The notes under the pieces were generated by a model. It searched no databases, was not told the origin of the DNA, and saw nothing but the letters and a program-made list of their open reading frames with translations. Below, piece by piece: positions 50,942-58,911 of a DNA stretch of 64,000 nt (the stretch's first letter is position 1; each line of letters begins with the position of its first letter). The stretch is from Aquabacterium humicola (lineage in GTDB: Bacteria > Pseudomonadota > Gammaproteobacteria > Burkholderiales > Burkholderiaceae_C). The position numbers and the translations under genes are program-made. The stretch is from positions 372,001 to 436,000 of the forward strand of contig NZ_JARGNB010000003.1 in NCBI RefSeq assembly GCF_030167915.1. Direction: 5' to 3'.

Positions 50942-52465
50942 ATGAAAGTACGCGCACAGATCGGCATGGTGCTGAACCTGGACAAGTGCATCGGCTGCCA
51001 CACCTGTTCGGTCACCTGCAAGAACGTCTGGACCAGCCGCCCCGGCATGGAATACGCCTGGTTCAACAACGTCGAGACCAAGCCCGGCATCGGCTACCCG
51101 AAGGAGTGGGAGAACCAGGACAAGTGGAACGGCGGCTGGATCCGCAACGCCGACGGCTCGATCGAGCCGCGCCAGGGCGGCAAGTGGAAGCTGCTGATGC
51201 GCATCTTCGCGAACCCGAACCTGCCGCAGATCGACGACTACTACGAACCCTTCACCTTCGACTACGACCACCTGCAGTCGGCCCCCGAATCGAAGGCCGC
51301 GCCGACCGCACGGCCGCGCAGCCTGATCACCGGCCAGCGCATGGAGAAGATCGAGTGGGGCCCGAACTGGGAGGAGATCCTCGGCGGCGAGTTCGCCAAG
51401 CGCTCGAAGGACAAGAACTTCGACGATGTGCAGAAGGACATCTACGGCCAGTTCGAGAACACCTTCATGATGTACCTGCCCAGGCTGTGCGAGCACTGCC
51501 TGAACCCGGCCTGCGTCGCGTCGTGCCCGTCGGGCTCGATCTACAAGCGCGAGGAAGACGGCATCGTCCTGATCGACCAGGACAAGTGCCGCGGCTGGCG
51601 CATGTGCGTCTCGGGCTGCCCGTACAAGAAGATCTACTACAACTGGCAGACCGGCAAGGCCGAGAAGTGCATCTTCTGCTATCCGCGCATCGAGGCCGGC
51701 CAGCCGACCGTGTGCTCCGAGACCTGCGTCGGCCGCATCCGCTACCTCGGCGTGCTGCTGTACGACGCCGACCGCATCCAGCAAGCCGCGTCGACCGAGC
51801 ATGACCGCGACCTGTACCAGGCGCAGCTCGACATCTTCCTCGACCCGCACGATCCGAAGGTGATCGAGCAGGCGCGCGCCGACGGCATCCCCGACACCTG
51901 GCTCGAAGCGGCGAAGAACAGCCCGGTCTACAAGATGGCGGTCGACTGGCAGGTGGCGCTGCCGCTGCACCCGGAATACCGCACCTTGCCGATGGTCTGG
52001 TACGTGCCGCCGCTGTCGCCGATCACCTCGGCCGCGCAGGCCGGCCACGTCGGCGTCAACGGCGAGATCCCCGACGTCAACCAGCTGCGCATCCCGGTGC
52101 GCTACCTCGCCAACCTGCTGACCGCGGGGGACACCGCGCCGGTGGTGCGCGCGCTCGAACGCATGCTGGCGATGCGCGCGTACCAGCGCGGCAAGCACGT
52201 CGACAAGGTGGAGAACCACCAGGTGCTCAGGCAGGTCGGGCTGACGGCCACCGAGGTGCAGGACATGTACCGCGTGATGGCCATCGCCAACTACGAGGAC
52301 CGCTTCGTGATTCCGAGCACGCACCGCGAGTACGCCGAGAACGCCTTCGACGTGCGCGGCGGCTGCGGCTTCTCGTTCGGCAACGGCTGTTCCGACGGCG
52401 CGACCGAGCAGAGCCTGTTCGGCGCCAAGAAGCGCCGCACGATCCCGATCCAGGCGACGATCTGA
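50942..52465 (+). CDS. narH: Respiratory nitrate reductase beta subunit NarH
   Basis: A 507-residue iron-sulphur subunit that relays electrons from NarI haem to NarG. The Cys motifs for four clusters are visible: DKCIGCHTCSVTCKNVW near the N-terminus, CEHCLNPACVASCPSG, CRGWRMCVSGCPYKKI (the Trp marks the 3Fe-4S site), and CIFCYPRIEAGQPTVCSETC. AAGGAAG upstream. 30 bp after narG. Confidence 0.97.
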   Translation: MKVRAQIGMVLNLDKCIGCHTCSVTCKNVWTSRPGMEYAWFNNVETKPGIGYPKEWENQDKWNGGWIRNADGSIEPRQGGKWKLLMRIFANPNLPQIDDYYEPFTFDYDHLQSAPESKAAPTARPRSLITGQRMEKIEWGPNWEEILGGEFAKRSKDKNFDDVQKDIYGQFENTFMMYLPRLCEHCLNPACVASCPSGSIYKREEDGIVLIDQDKCRGWRMCVSGCPYKKIYYNWQTGKAEKCIFCYPRIEAGQPTVCSETCVGRIRYLGVLLYDADRIQQAASTEHDRDLYQAQLDIFLDPHDPKVIEQARADGIPDTWLEAAKNSPVYKMAVDWQVALPLHPEYRTLPMVWYVPPLSPITSAAQAGHVGVNGEIPDVNQLRIPVRYLANLLTAGDTAPVVRALERMLAMRAYQRGKHVDKVENHQVLRQVGLTATEVQDMYRVMAIANYEDRFVIPSTHREYAENAFDVRGGCGFSFGNGCSDGATEQSLFGAKKRRTIPIQATI

Positions 52466-52476
52466 AGGGGCGCACG

Positions 52477-53175
52477 ATGAACATTCCCCATCGCCACACG
52501 CTGCGCGCGCTCGCGCGGCTGCTGAGCTACCCCGACGATGCGCTGCTCGCGCAGGCCCCGGCCATCGCGGACCTGCTGGCCGACGGCACCGGCCTGAGCG
52601 CCCCCGCGCAGGCCGGCCTCGTCACGCTGGTGCGCGAGCTGCTGACCGTCGACCCGCTGGCGCTGCAGGCCGCCTACGTCGAAACCTTCGATCGCGGCCG
52701 CCGCACCTCGCTGCATCTGTTCGAGCATGTGCACGGCGACTCGCGCGACCGCGGCCCCGCGATGATCGACCTCGGCCAGATGTACGCGAAGTCCGGCCTT
52801 CTGCTCGCCGACGGCGAGCTGCCGGACTACCTGCCCGCGGTGCTGGAGTTCGCCTCGACGCAGGACGCCGCCACCGCGCGCAGCTTCCTCGGCGAGATGG
52901 CGCACATCCTGCACGCGGTGCACGACGCGCTGGCCGAGCGCGGCAGTGCCTACGCGGGCGTGCTCGCCGCGGTGCTCGATGTCGCCGGCGAGCATGCGCA
53001 TGCCGTCGCGCGCCGGTCCGCGCCCGAGGCCGACGAGCCGCTCGATGCCAGCTGGGCCGAGCCCGAGGCCTTCAACGGCTGCAGCTCGGCCGGCCAGGCT
53101 GCCCCGAACCAGGCGCAGCCGGTGCACGTGGTCCGCCGTTCCCCCGCCTCCCAACGTTCCGGAGCCGCCGCATGA
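52477..53175 (+). CDS. narJ: Nitrate reductase assembly chaperone NarJ
   Basis: A 232-residue TorD/NarJ-family chaperone that holds apo-NarG until cofactor insertion. The family pattern is TLRALARLLSYPDDALLAQA at the N-terminus, then YVETFDRGRRTSLHLFEHVH and GELPDYLPAVLEFAS. The C-terminal ~40 residues are low-complexity and variable. Overlaps narI by ATGA. Confidence 0.93.
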   Translation: MNIPHRHTLRALARLLSYPDDALLAQAPAIADLLADGTGLSAPAQAGLVTLVRELLTVDPLALQAAYVETFDRGRRTSLHLFEHVHGDSRDRGPAMIDLGQMYAKSGLLLADGELPDYLPAVLEFASTQDAATARSFLGEMAHILHAVHDALAERGSAYAGVLAAVLDVAGEHAHAVARRSAPEADEPLDASWAEPEAFNGCSSAGQAAPNQAQPVHVVRRSPASQRSGAAA

Positions 53176-53987
53176 AAGCGCTCGACACCTTCCTCTTCGG
53201 CCTCTACCCGTACATCTGCCTCGCGGTCTTCGTCGTCGGCAGCCTGATCCGTTTCGACCGCGACCAGTACACCTGGAAGAGCGACTCGTCGCAGCTGCTG
53301 CGCACCGGCTCGCTGCGCTGGGGCAGCAACCTGTTCCACATCGGCGTGCTGTTCCTGCTGGTCGGCCACTCGGTGGGCATGCTGACGCCGCACTTCCTGT
53401 ACGAGCCCTTCATCAGCGCCGGCGGCAAGCAGCTGATGGCGATGGTTTCCGGTGGCGTGGCCGGCACGCTGGGCTTCATCGGCATCACGCTGCTGCTGCA
53501 CCGCCGCCTGTCGGACCCGCGCATCCGCGCGACCTCGAAGACCAGCGACATCGTGCTGCTGGCGCTGCTGTGGGTGCAGCTGGCGCTGGGCCTGGGCACG
53601 ATCCCGTTGTCGGCGCAGCACCTGGACGGCGGCATGATGATGAAGCTGGCCGAATGGGCGCAGCGCATCGTCACCTTCCGCACCGGCGCGGTCGAGCTGC
53701 TCGACGGCGCGGGCTGGGTGTTCAAGCTGCACATGGTGCTGGGCATGTCGGTGTTCCTGGTCTTCCCGTTCACCCGCCTGGTGCACGTGTGGAGCGGCTT
53801 CGGCACGCTGGCCTACATCGTCCGCCCGTACCAGCTGGCACGCAGCCGGCGGCTGGGCCTGCCGGCTTCGCAAGGTGCGCTGCCGTCACGTGTTGTGCCG
53901 CAGGCCGCGGCGCCGCGCCCCGTGGCGCAACCGGTGCGCGAGTCCGCCCCCGCGACGGCCCGCACGTCGGCCGGCCGCACCGCCTGA
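53172..53987 (+). CDS. narI: Respiratory nitrate reductase gamma subunit NarI
   Basis: A 271-residue membrane cytochrome b with five helices that oxidises quinol. It starts DTFLFGLYPYICLAVFVVGS with YTWKSDSSQLL. Haem-ligand His residues lie in NLFHIGVLFLLVGHSVGM and in KLHMVLGMSVFLVFPFTRLV with the following VHVWS. A ~40-residue Ala/Pro-rich tail after residue 230 is unusual but harmless in appearance. ppiC follows after 13 bp. Confidence 0.95.
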   Translation: MKALDTFLFGLYPYICLAVFVVGSLIRFDRDQYTWKSDSSQLLRTGSLRWGSNLFHIGVLFLLVGHSVGMLTPHFLYEPFISAGGKQLMAMVSGGVAGTLGFIGITLLLHRRLSDPRIRATSKTSDIVLLALLWVQLALGLGTIPLSAQHLDGGMMMKLAEWAQRIVTFRTGAVELLDGAGWVFKLHMVLGMSVFLVFPFTRLVHVWSGFGTLAYIVRPYQLARSRRLGLPASQGALPSRVVPQAAAPRPVAQPVRESAPATARTSAGRTA

Positions 53988-54000
53988 TCGAGGTCTCGCC

Positions 54001-54789
54001 ATGAACGCCGTTCGCACCGCCACGAACCTCCTGCCCCCTGCCGTCGCCCGCGTCGGCCGGGTCCCGCTGCACGCCGACGGCGAACAGCTCGGCGACGACG
54101 AGCTGCGCCAGCGCGCCTGCACCGAGCTGCTGCGGCAACGCGCGATCGCGCTGGGCCGGCTGCGCGGCGACGATCCGGCGCCGGCCGACGGCGTGATCAG
54201 CGCCGCCGCCGCCGCGGCGATCCACGGGCTGCTGGACGACGAGCTCGCGGTGCCCGAGCCCGACGACGCCGCCTGCCGCCGCCACCATGCCGCGCATCCT
54301 GCGCGTTATGCCGTCGGCGAACGGGTGCAGGCCCGCCACATCCTCTTCGCCGTCACGCCGGGCGTCGACATCGGCGCGCTGCGGGCGCAGGCCGAACGCA
54401 CGCTGCTGGAGGTGCGGGCCGAGCCGGCGCTGTTCGCGCAGCGTGCGTCCGCGCAGTCGAACTGCCCGAGCGGCGGGCACGGCGGCGACCTGGGCTGGTT
54501 GAACGCGGACGACTGCGCGCCCGAGTTCGCGCACGAGCTCTTCGGCCACAGCGAGATCGGCGTGCTGCCGCGGCTGGTGCACAGCCGCCACGGGCTGCAC
54601 GTGGTGGAGGTGCTGGCGCGCGAGCCCGGCCAGCAGCCGCCCTACGAGGCGGTGGCCAGCGCCGTCGCGGCCACCTTGCGCCGGCAGAGCTTCGCGACCG
54701 CGATGCGGCAGTACCTGAAGCGCCTGGCGGCCGACGCCGAGCTCGAAGGCGTGGACCTCGAGGCGAGCGACAGCCCGCTGGTGCAGTGA
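54001..54789 (+). CDS. PpiC-type (NifM-like) peptidyl-prolyl isomerase
   Basis: A 262-residue parvulin-type isomerase: helical N-terminal region (DDELRQRACTELLRQRAIAL), then a rotamase domain with QARHILFAVTPGVDIGALRA, SNCPSGGHGGDLGWLNADD and HSRHGLHVVEVL. No signal peptide, so it is cytoplasmic, as are the NifM-like proteins that follow narGHJI in Pseudomonas. It probably aids folding of Nar subunits or of a partner. 13 bp after narI, 7 bp before the carbonic anhydrase. Confidence 0.88.
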   Translation: MNAVRTATNLLPPAVARVGRVPLHADGEQLGDDELRQRACTELLRQRAIALGRLRGDDPAPADGVISAAAAAAIHGLLDDELAVPEPDDAACRRHHAAHPARYAVGERVQARHILFAVTPGVDIGALRAQAERTLLEVRAEPALFAQRASAQSNCPSGGHGGDLGWLNADDCAPEFAHELFGHSEIGVLPRLVHSRHGLHVVEVLAREPGQQPPYEAVASAVAATLRRQSFATAMRQYLKRLAADAELEGVDLEASDSPLVQ

Positions 54790-54796
54790 CCGCTGA

Positions 54797-55624
54797 ATGG
54801 CTGAACCTCCCGCGCGCGCCATGGACGACCAGCTGCTCGCGCGACTGAAGCGCTTCCACACCGACACCTTCCCGCGTCATCGCCAGCGCTTCGAGGACCT
54901 GGTCGCGCACGGCCAGCATCCGACGACGCTGTTCATCGGCTGCTCCGACTCGCGGCTGGTGCCCTACCTGCTGACCGGCGCCGGCCCCGGCGAGCTCTTC
55001 ATCGTGCGCAACGTCGGCGCGCTGGTGCCGCCGTGCTGCGGCACGCTGCAGCCGAGCCGGCCGGCCGACGACTTCACGCCCGCGCCGCCGCCGCGATCGG
55101 ATGCTGGCGTCCACGCGGCGGGCGCCGGCGCGCCGCGCTGGACCGGCGGTCTGCACGGCACCGCGGCGGCGATCGAGTTCGCGGTGTTGAACCTGCACGT
55201 CGAGCACATCGTCGTCTGCGGCCACAGCCACTGCGGCGCGATCAAGGCCCTGTACGAGGACCTGTCGCCCGAGGCGGTCAACCTGGGCGCGTGGCTGGAG
55301 CTGGCGCGCGAAGCCGTGCTGCCCGTGCGGCCGACGCCGGAATCGCTGCGCCGCACCGAGCAGCGCGCGATCGTGCTGCAGCTCGAGCGGCTGATGGACT
55401 ACCCGATGGTGCGCCGCCGCGTCGAGCGGGGTGCGCTCGCGCTGCACGGCTGGCACTACGTGATCGAGGACGGCGACGTGCATGTCTTCGACATGAAGAG
55501 CGGCAGCTTCGTGCCGGCCTCGCGCGCGGAACACAGCGGCGACGGGCCGTTCCCGGTGAATGGCGACACCGCGCTGTTCAACGAGATCGACGACGCGTTC
55601 GCGCCCGCGCTGCCCGCGGGCTGA
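54797..55624 (+). CDS. Beta-class carbonic anhydrase with an insertion
   Basis: A 275-residue carbonic anhydrase that interconverts CO2 and bicarbonate. Zinc ligands: Cys in FIGCSDSRLVPYLL, His and Cys in VVCGHSHCGAIKALY. About 35 extra residues (Pro/Ala-rich; CCGTLQPSRPADDFTPAPPP onward) sit between RNVGALVPP and HGTAAAIEFAV compared with the usual protein. It ends the nar operon, 7 bp after ppiC. An in-frame ATG at 54821 (MDDQLLARLKRF) gives the more typical N-terminus and may be the true start. Confidence 0.9.
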   Translation: MAEPPARAMDDQLLARLKRFHTDTFPRHRQRFEDLVAHGQHPTTLFIGCSDSRLVPYLLTGAGPGELFIVRNVGALVPPCCGTLQPSRPADDFTPAPPPRSDAGVHAAGAGAPRWTGGLHGTAAAIEFAVLNLHVEHIVVCGHSHCGAIKALYEDLSPEAVNLGAWLELAREAVLPVRPTPESLRRTEQRAIVLQLERLMDYPMVRRRVERGALALHGWHYVIEDGDVHVFDMKSGSFVPASRAEHSGDGPFPVNGDTALFNEIDDAFAPALPAG

Positions 55625-55633
55625 CGGCGGCCG

Positions 55634-55652
55634 ATCCCCCACCCTGGGGGAT
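55634..55652. terminator. Hairpin after the carbonic anhydrase gene
   Basis: ATCCCCC, loop ACCCT, GGGGGAT: a perfect 7-bp stem 9 nt after the stop codon of the last nar-operon gene. No T-run follows, so a Rho-independent terminator is not proven, but its position suits the end of the narK1-to-carbonic-anhydrase transcript. Confidence 0.4.
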
Positions 55653-55714
55653 GCGGCGGGCCGCCGCGCCCTGCCGGTCCTCGTAGACTTCTGCCCGTCC
55701 ACGAGGGAGGCACC

Positions 55715-56308
55715 ATGAAGAAACGAAGGGCGGCGCATGCGCCGCTGACGATGCTGCTCGCCGCCGCGGCGGTCCTGTCGGGCTGCTCCACGCCGATGCA
55801 GCCGCCGATCACCGGCTACACCTGCTGCAACCTGCGCGCCGAACACGGCTGGATCTCCAGCAACAACGTGCAAGGCGGCACGCTGATCCCCGCCGGCGAG
55901 CCGGTGCAGCTGACCACGATCAAGAAGCGCTACTACGTCTACGGCACCGTCGGCGGCAACGAGGTCGCCTTCCGCGACGATGCCGCGGCCACCGAGGACG
56001 ATACGCTGCAGTGGCTGCGCCGCATCACGGTGGCCGAGGACCCGCGCAACCGGCTCGAGCAGTGGCCGGACCTGACGCGGCTGGCGGTCCGTGCGGGCCG
56101 CGTGAGCACCGGCATGACGCGCGACCAGGTGCTGATGTCGCTCGGCCTGCCCTCGCGCAACGACACCCGCGACCTGGACGGGCCGGTCTGGCGCTACTGG
56201 ACGGGGCTGCACGAGCACCCGGTGGACCTGCACTTCGGCGCCGACAGCCGCCTCGCGCGCATCGACGGCCGGCCGGAGGTCGTGCGCCACATCGTGTTCG
56301 CGCCCTGA
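55715..56308 (+). CDS. BamE/SmpA-like lipoprotein
   Basis: A 197-residue lipoprotein: signal LLAAAAVLSGCST with the lipobox Cys near residue 24. The C-terminal part (VSTGMTRDQVLMSLGLPSRN, then WRYWTGLHEHPVDLHFGADS) is the SmpA/OmlA/BamE-type fold with its GMTRDQV motif. It has a CC pair in GYTCCNLRAEHG after processing. It is probably an envelope protein but is not obviously BamE itself because of its length. GAGGGAGG precedes the ATG. Confidence 0.65.
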   Translation: MKKRRAAHAPLTMLLAAAAVLSGCSTPMQPPITGYTCCNLRAEHGWISSNNVQGGTLIPAGEPVQLTTIKKRYYVYGTVGGNEVAFRDDAAATEDDTLQWLRRITVAEDPRNRLEQWPDLTRLAVRAGRVSTGMTRDQVLMSLGLPSRNDTRDLDGPVWRYWTGLHEHPVDLHFGADSRLARIDGRPEVVRHIVFAP

Positions 56309-56403
56309 TCCCCTCGCGACGCGCGGCGCAACAAGGCGCCCGCGGCGCGAAACGGCGCTGATACGCACCCTTGCTACAACCGGCGCTGCTTCCGGAGTGC
56401 CGC

Positions 56404-56766
56404 ATGTCCCGTCCATCGCTGTCGATGCGCTTCGCCGCCCCGCTCGTGGCGGCGCTCGTCCTCGCCGCCTGCGGCCAGCCGGTGCCGCCGGAGAAGGCCG
56501 CCTACATCGGCATCTGGCGCTCGGCGCCGCAGCCCGACCGCTCGATGGAACTGGTCATCGATGCCGACGGCCGCGTGCGCTACAAGCGTTTCGAGGGCCG
56601 CAGCTCGACGGCGGTCGACGGTCCCATCAAGGGCTTCGACGGCGACCACTTCGACGTCGGCATCGGCCCGATCAGCACCCGCTTCATCGTCAGCCGGCCG
56701 CCGCAGCAGCAGCACGGCGACGACTGGAAGATGACGGTCGACGGCGTCGAGCTGATCCGGCGCTGA
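56404..56766 (+). CDS. Small hypothetical lipoprotein
   Basis: A 120-residue lipoprotein with signal RFAAPLVAALVLAACGQ (lipobox LAAC) and a small beta-rich body (AYIGIWRSAPQPDRSMELVI, then TRFIVSRPPQQQHGDDWKMT). I do not recognise the family. The body resembles short lipocalin-like or periplasmic sensor folds, but that is a guess. CCGGAG upstream supports ATG 56404 over 56371. Confidence 0.7.
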   Translation: MSRPSLSMRFAAPLVAALVLAACGQPVPPEKAAYIGIWRSAPQPDRSMELVIDADGRVRYKRFEGRSSTAVDGPIKGFDGDHFDVGIGPISTRFIVSRPPQQQHGDDWKMTVDGVELIRR

Positions 56767-56839
56767 AGGCGCGGGCGCGGCCTCAACGCGGCCGACGTCA
56801 TACTCGGCGTCCCGCCGCCACCGAACCCCCGCTGCCACC

Positions 56840-57481
56840 ATGTACAGGCTCCACGGCTTCTGCCAGTCCGGCAATACCTTCAAGGTCGCTCTCCTGCTGC
56901 GCCAGCTCGGCGTGCCTTGGGAAGCCGTGCACGTCGACTACATGAACGGCGTCACCCGCACCGGCGACTGGCGCGAGGCGACCAACGAAATGGGCGAGGT
57001 GCCGGTGCTCGACGACGGGCCGAAGCGGCTGACGCAGTCCGGCGTGATCCTGAGCTACCTGGCCGCGAAGCACGGCGCGTACGGCGGCGCGACGGACGAC
57101 GACAAGGTCGAGGTGCTGCGCTGGCTGTTCTTCGACAACCACAAGTTCACCAGCTACTTCGCGAGTTATCGCTTCATGAAGGCCTTCGGCGCCACCGCGC
57201 CCGACCCGGCCGTGATGGCCTGGCTGCGCGGGCGCATCGACGGCGCCTTCGGCATCGTCGACAAGCATCTCGCGGGCCGCTCGTTCATGGTCGGCGAGAC
57301 GCCGACGATCGCCGACTTCTCGCTGTGCGCCTACCTGTTCTTCCCGGTCGACGAAAGCGGCATCGACGTGCCGGCGCTGTTCCCGCAGATCGGCGCGTGG
57401 CTCGACCGCCTGCGCGCGCTGCCGGGCTGGGGCGATCCCTACGCCATCCTGCCGGGCGAGCGCATCGCGCCGCGCTGGTGA
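56840..57481 (+). CDS. Glutathione S-transferase
   Basis: A 213-residue GST: thioredoxin-like N-domain (RLHGFCQSGNTFKVALLLRQ; GEVPVLDDGPKRLTQSGVIL with the SG motif for glutathione contact) and an all-helical C-domain (SFMVGETPTIADFSLCAYLF, the N-capping box). Conjugates or reduces substrates with glutathione in the cytoplasm. No Shine-Dalgarno is obvious; a CATACT -10 lies about 25 nt upstream. Confidence 0.88.
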   Translation: MYRLHGFCQSGNTFKVALLLRQLGVPWEAVHVDYMNGVTRTGDWREATNEMGEVPVLDDGPKRLTQSGVILSYLAAKHGAYGGATDDDKVEVLRWLFFDNHKFTSYFASYRFMKAFGATAPDPAVMAWLRGRIDGAFGIVDKHLAGRSFMVGETPTIADFSLCAYLFFPVDESGIDVPALFPQIGAWLDRLRALPGWGDPYAILPGERIAPRW

Positions 57482-57500
57482 GCGCAGCGCCGGCGGCCGG

Positions 57501-57815
57501 TCACTCGACCACCACCTCGCTGATCTGCAGCTGCGGCTGCAGGTCGGTGTAGTTCGCGATGTCGCCCATGATCTCCTTCGCATGCGGGCCGAAGGCGGCG
57601 TTGAAGGCCTCGACCGAGTCGCAGTAGAGGTGGCACATCGCGACGAACGGCGCCGGCTGCCCCGGGGCCCCGCCGGCGAGGCCCTTGTCGACCGTCCAGC
57701 GGCGGCATGCGTCGCCCAGCCGGGCCGCCACCATCGGCATGTGCCGGTCGCGGTAGTAGCCGTGGTCGAAGCGCGCGCCGGGCGTGTTCGGGTACATCAC
57801 GGAAACCTTGATCAT
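57501..57815 (-). CDS. EthD-family protein
   Basis: A 104-residue EthD/ferredoxin-like fold protein: IKVSVMYPNTPGARFDHGYY with RDRHMPMV (the typical FDxxYYxxxHxP motif), and AFVMC-type C-terminal strand ending QPQLQISEVVV. Members include EthD of ether degradation; most have unknown roles. GGAGG 6 nt upstream sets ATG 57815 over the one at 57827. Its 3' end faces the 3' end of the GST gene across 19 bp. Confidence 0.82.
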   Translation of the reverse strand: MIKVSVMYPNTPGARFDHGYYRDRHMPMVAARLGDACRRWTVDKGLAGGAPGQPAPFVAMCHLYCDSVEAFNAAFGPHAKEIMGDIANYTDLQPQLQISEVVVE

Positions 57816-57919
57816 GCGATCCTCCATCTGCGGAGCCTTCGGAGCGGCGATCGTACAGTCGAGCGCCGATCCCGCTGGATGGCGGGCGCGGTGGGCGCGA
57901 AGGGCGCTGCCTGGACTGA

Positions 57920-58294
57920 TCAGTCGCCGATCTCGAAGGTGCCCTTCACCGGCACCCAGCTGTCCTGGCTCGACGCGACGCCGGTCACCGATTCGTCGAA
58001 GAAGTTCAGCGCGACCGTCAGCGTGAAGCCCGAGTCCGGCGAGCGGTAGGACACCAGCGCCACATCCTCGCCGACGTCGGCGGCGAGGTACGGCGGCCGT
58101 TCGGCCTTCGGCGCCTGTGCCTGCGCTGGCGCGCGGTCAGCGGTGCCGCTGCGGTCACCCTCGGCCGGCAGGCCGTGCCATTCCACGGTGCCGTCCTTGT
58201 GGAACAGGTGTTCATGCACCTGGCCCTTCGTCGGCCCCTCGGTCCAGTGGAACCGGTAGATCTTGCCGCTGATGCGGGAAGCGATCTTGCTCAT
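57920..58294 (-). CDS. MoaF-like small protein
   Basis: A 124-residue protein, probably of the MoaF/calycin-like group: SGKIYRFHWTEGPTKGQVHE, then HLFHKDGTVEWHGL, YLAADVGEDVALVSYRSPDS and SWVPVKGTFEI. The KxYRFHWTEG opening and VPVKGTFE end are consistent across this small family as I know it, but its biochemical role is not settled. A Pro/Ala-rich insertion (residues ~52-68) is present. GAGGAG precedes the ATG. It is divergent from the receiver gene. Confidence 0.6.
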   Translation of the reverse strand: MSKIASRISGKIYRFHWTEGPTKGQVHEHLFHKDGTVEWHGLPAEGDRSGTADRAPAQAQAPKAERPPYLAADVGEDVALVSYRSPDSGFTLTVALNFFDESVTGVASSQDSWVPVKGTFEIGD

Positions 58295-58414
58295 GCGAAC
58301 GTTTCTCCTCGGTCGGACAGTGGTTCCCGGATGCGGGCATTCGGCGTGCCGGCCCGCCCGCGCGCGGCGCCGGCCGCACATCGATCGAGGCATGCCGATT
58401 GCCCGCCGCCCGCC

Positions 58415-58855
58415 ATGCCGATTGCCGAACGGACCCTGCGCGTGCTCGTCGTCGACGACGTGCGCGACTTCGCCGACTCGCTGGCCGAGTTGCTCGCCCA
58501 CATGGGCTGCGAGCCGCGGGTCGCCTACGACGCGGTCGGCGCGTTGCGCGTCGCGATGGAGCAGCGGCCGCAGGTGATCTTCGTCGACCTGTTCCTCGGC
58601 CAGCAGAGCGGCAGCCACTTGATGCAGTCGCTGCGCCGCCTGCTCGGCGACGACGACCCGCCGACCATCGTCTGCCTCACCGGTCACGACAGCGCCGAGA
58701 ACGAGCTGCGCTGCCGCCAGGCCGGTTTCGACCTCTATCTCGTCAAGCCGGTGTCGATGGCCATGGTGCGCGACATCCTGACGACCTGCCGCGGCATCGA
58801 CGCGACCAGCGAACGTGTGCCGCGCTCCGGAGGTGCGGGACGGCCGGCGCGCTGA
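58415..58855 (+). CDS. Single-domain response regulator (CheY-like)
   Basis: A 146-residue stand-alone receiver: TLRVLVVDDVRDFADSLAEL with the acidic pair, phospho-acceptor Asp in VIFVDLFLGQQSG, Thr in CLTGHDSAENEL, Lys in YLVKPVSMAM. No output domain. No kinase gene lies adjacent, so its partner is unknown. The 3' end overlaps the FNR-like box of the next gene's promoter. Confidence 0.85.
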   Translation: MPIAERTLRVLVVDDVRDFADSLAELLAHMGCEPRVAYDAVGALRVAMEQRPQVIFVDLFLGQQSGSHLMQSLRRLLGDDDPPTIVCLTGHDSAENELRCRQAGFDLYLVKPVSMAMVRDILTTCRGIDATSERVPRSGGAGRPAR

Positions 58856-58863
58856 TCGCCGGA

Positions 58864-58905
58864 CTGCGCTGCGTCAAGCGGCGCCGTGCGGCCCGCGGCC
58901 ATAGT
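58864..58905 (+). promoter_or_regulatory. FNR-like class II promoter of the binding-protein gene
   Basis: CTGCG-CTGC-GTCAA (58864-58877; 6/10 match, with a good right half) followed at 32-bp centre spacing by CATAGT (58900-58905). The ATG at 58912 begins 6 nt after the -10, and no Shine-Dalgarno is seen, so the transcript is predicted to be leaderless. Confidence 0.5.
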
Positions 58906-58911
58906 GGCTGC

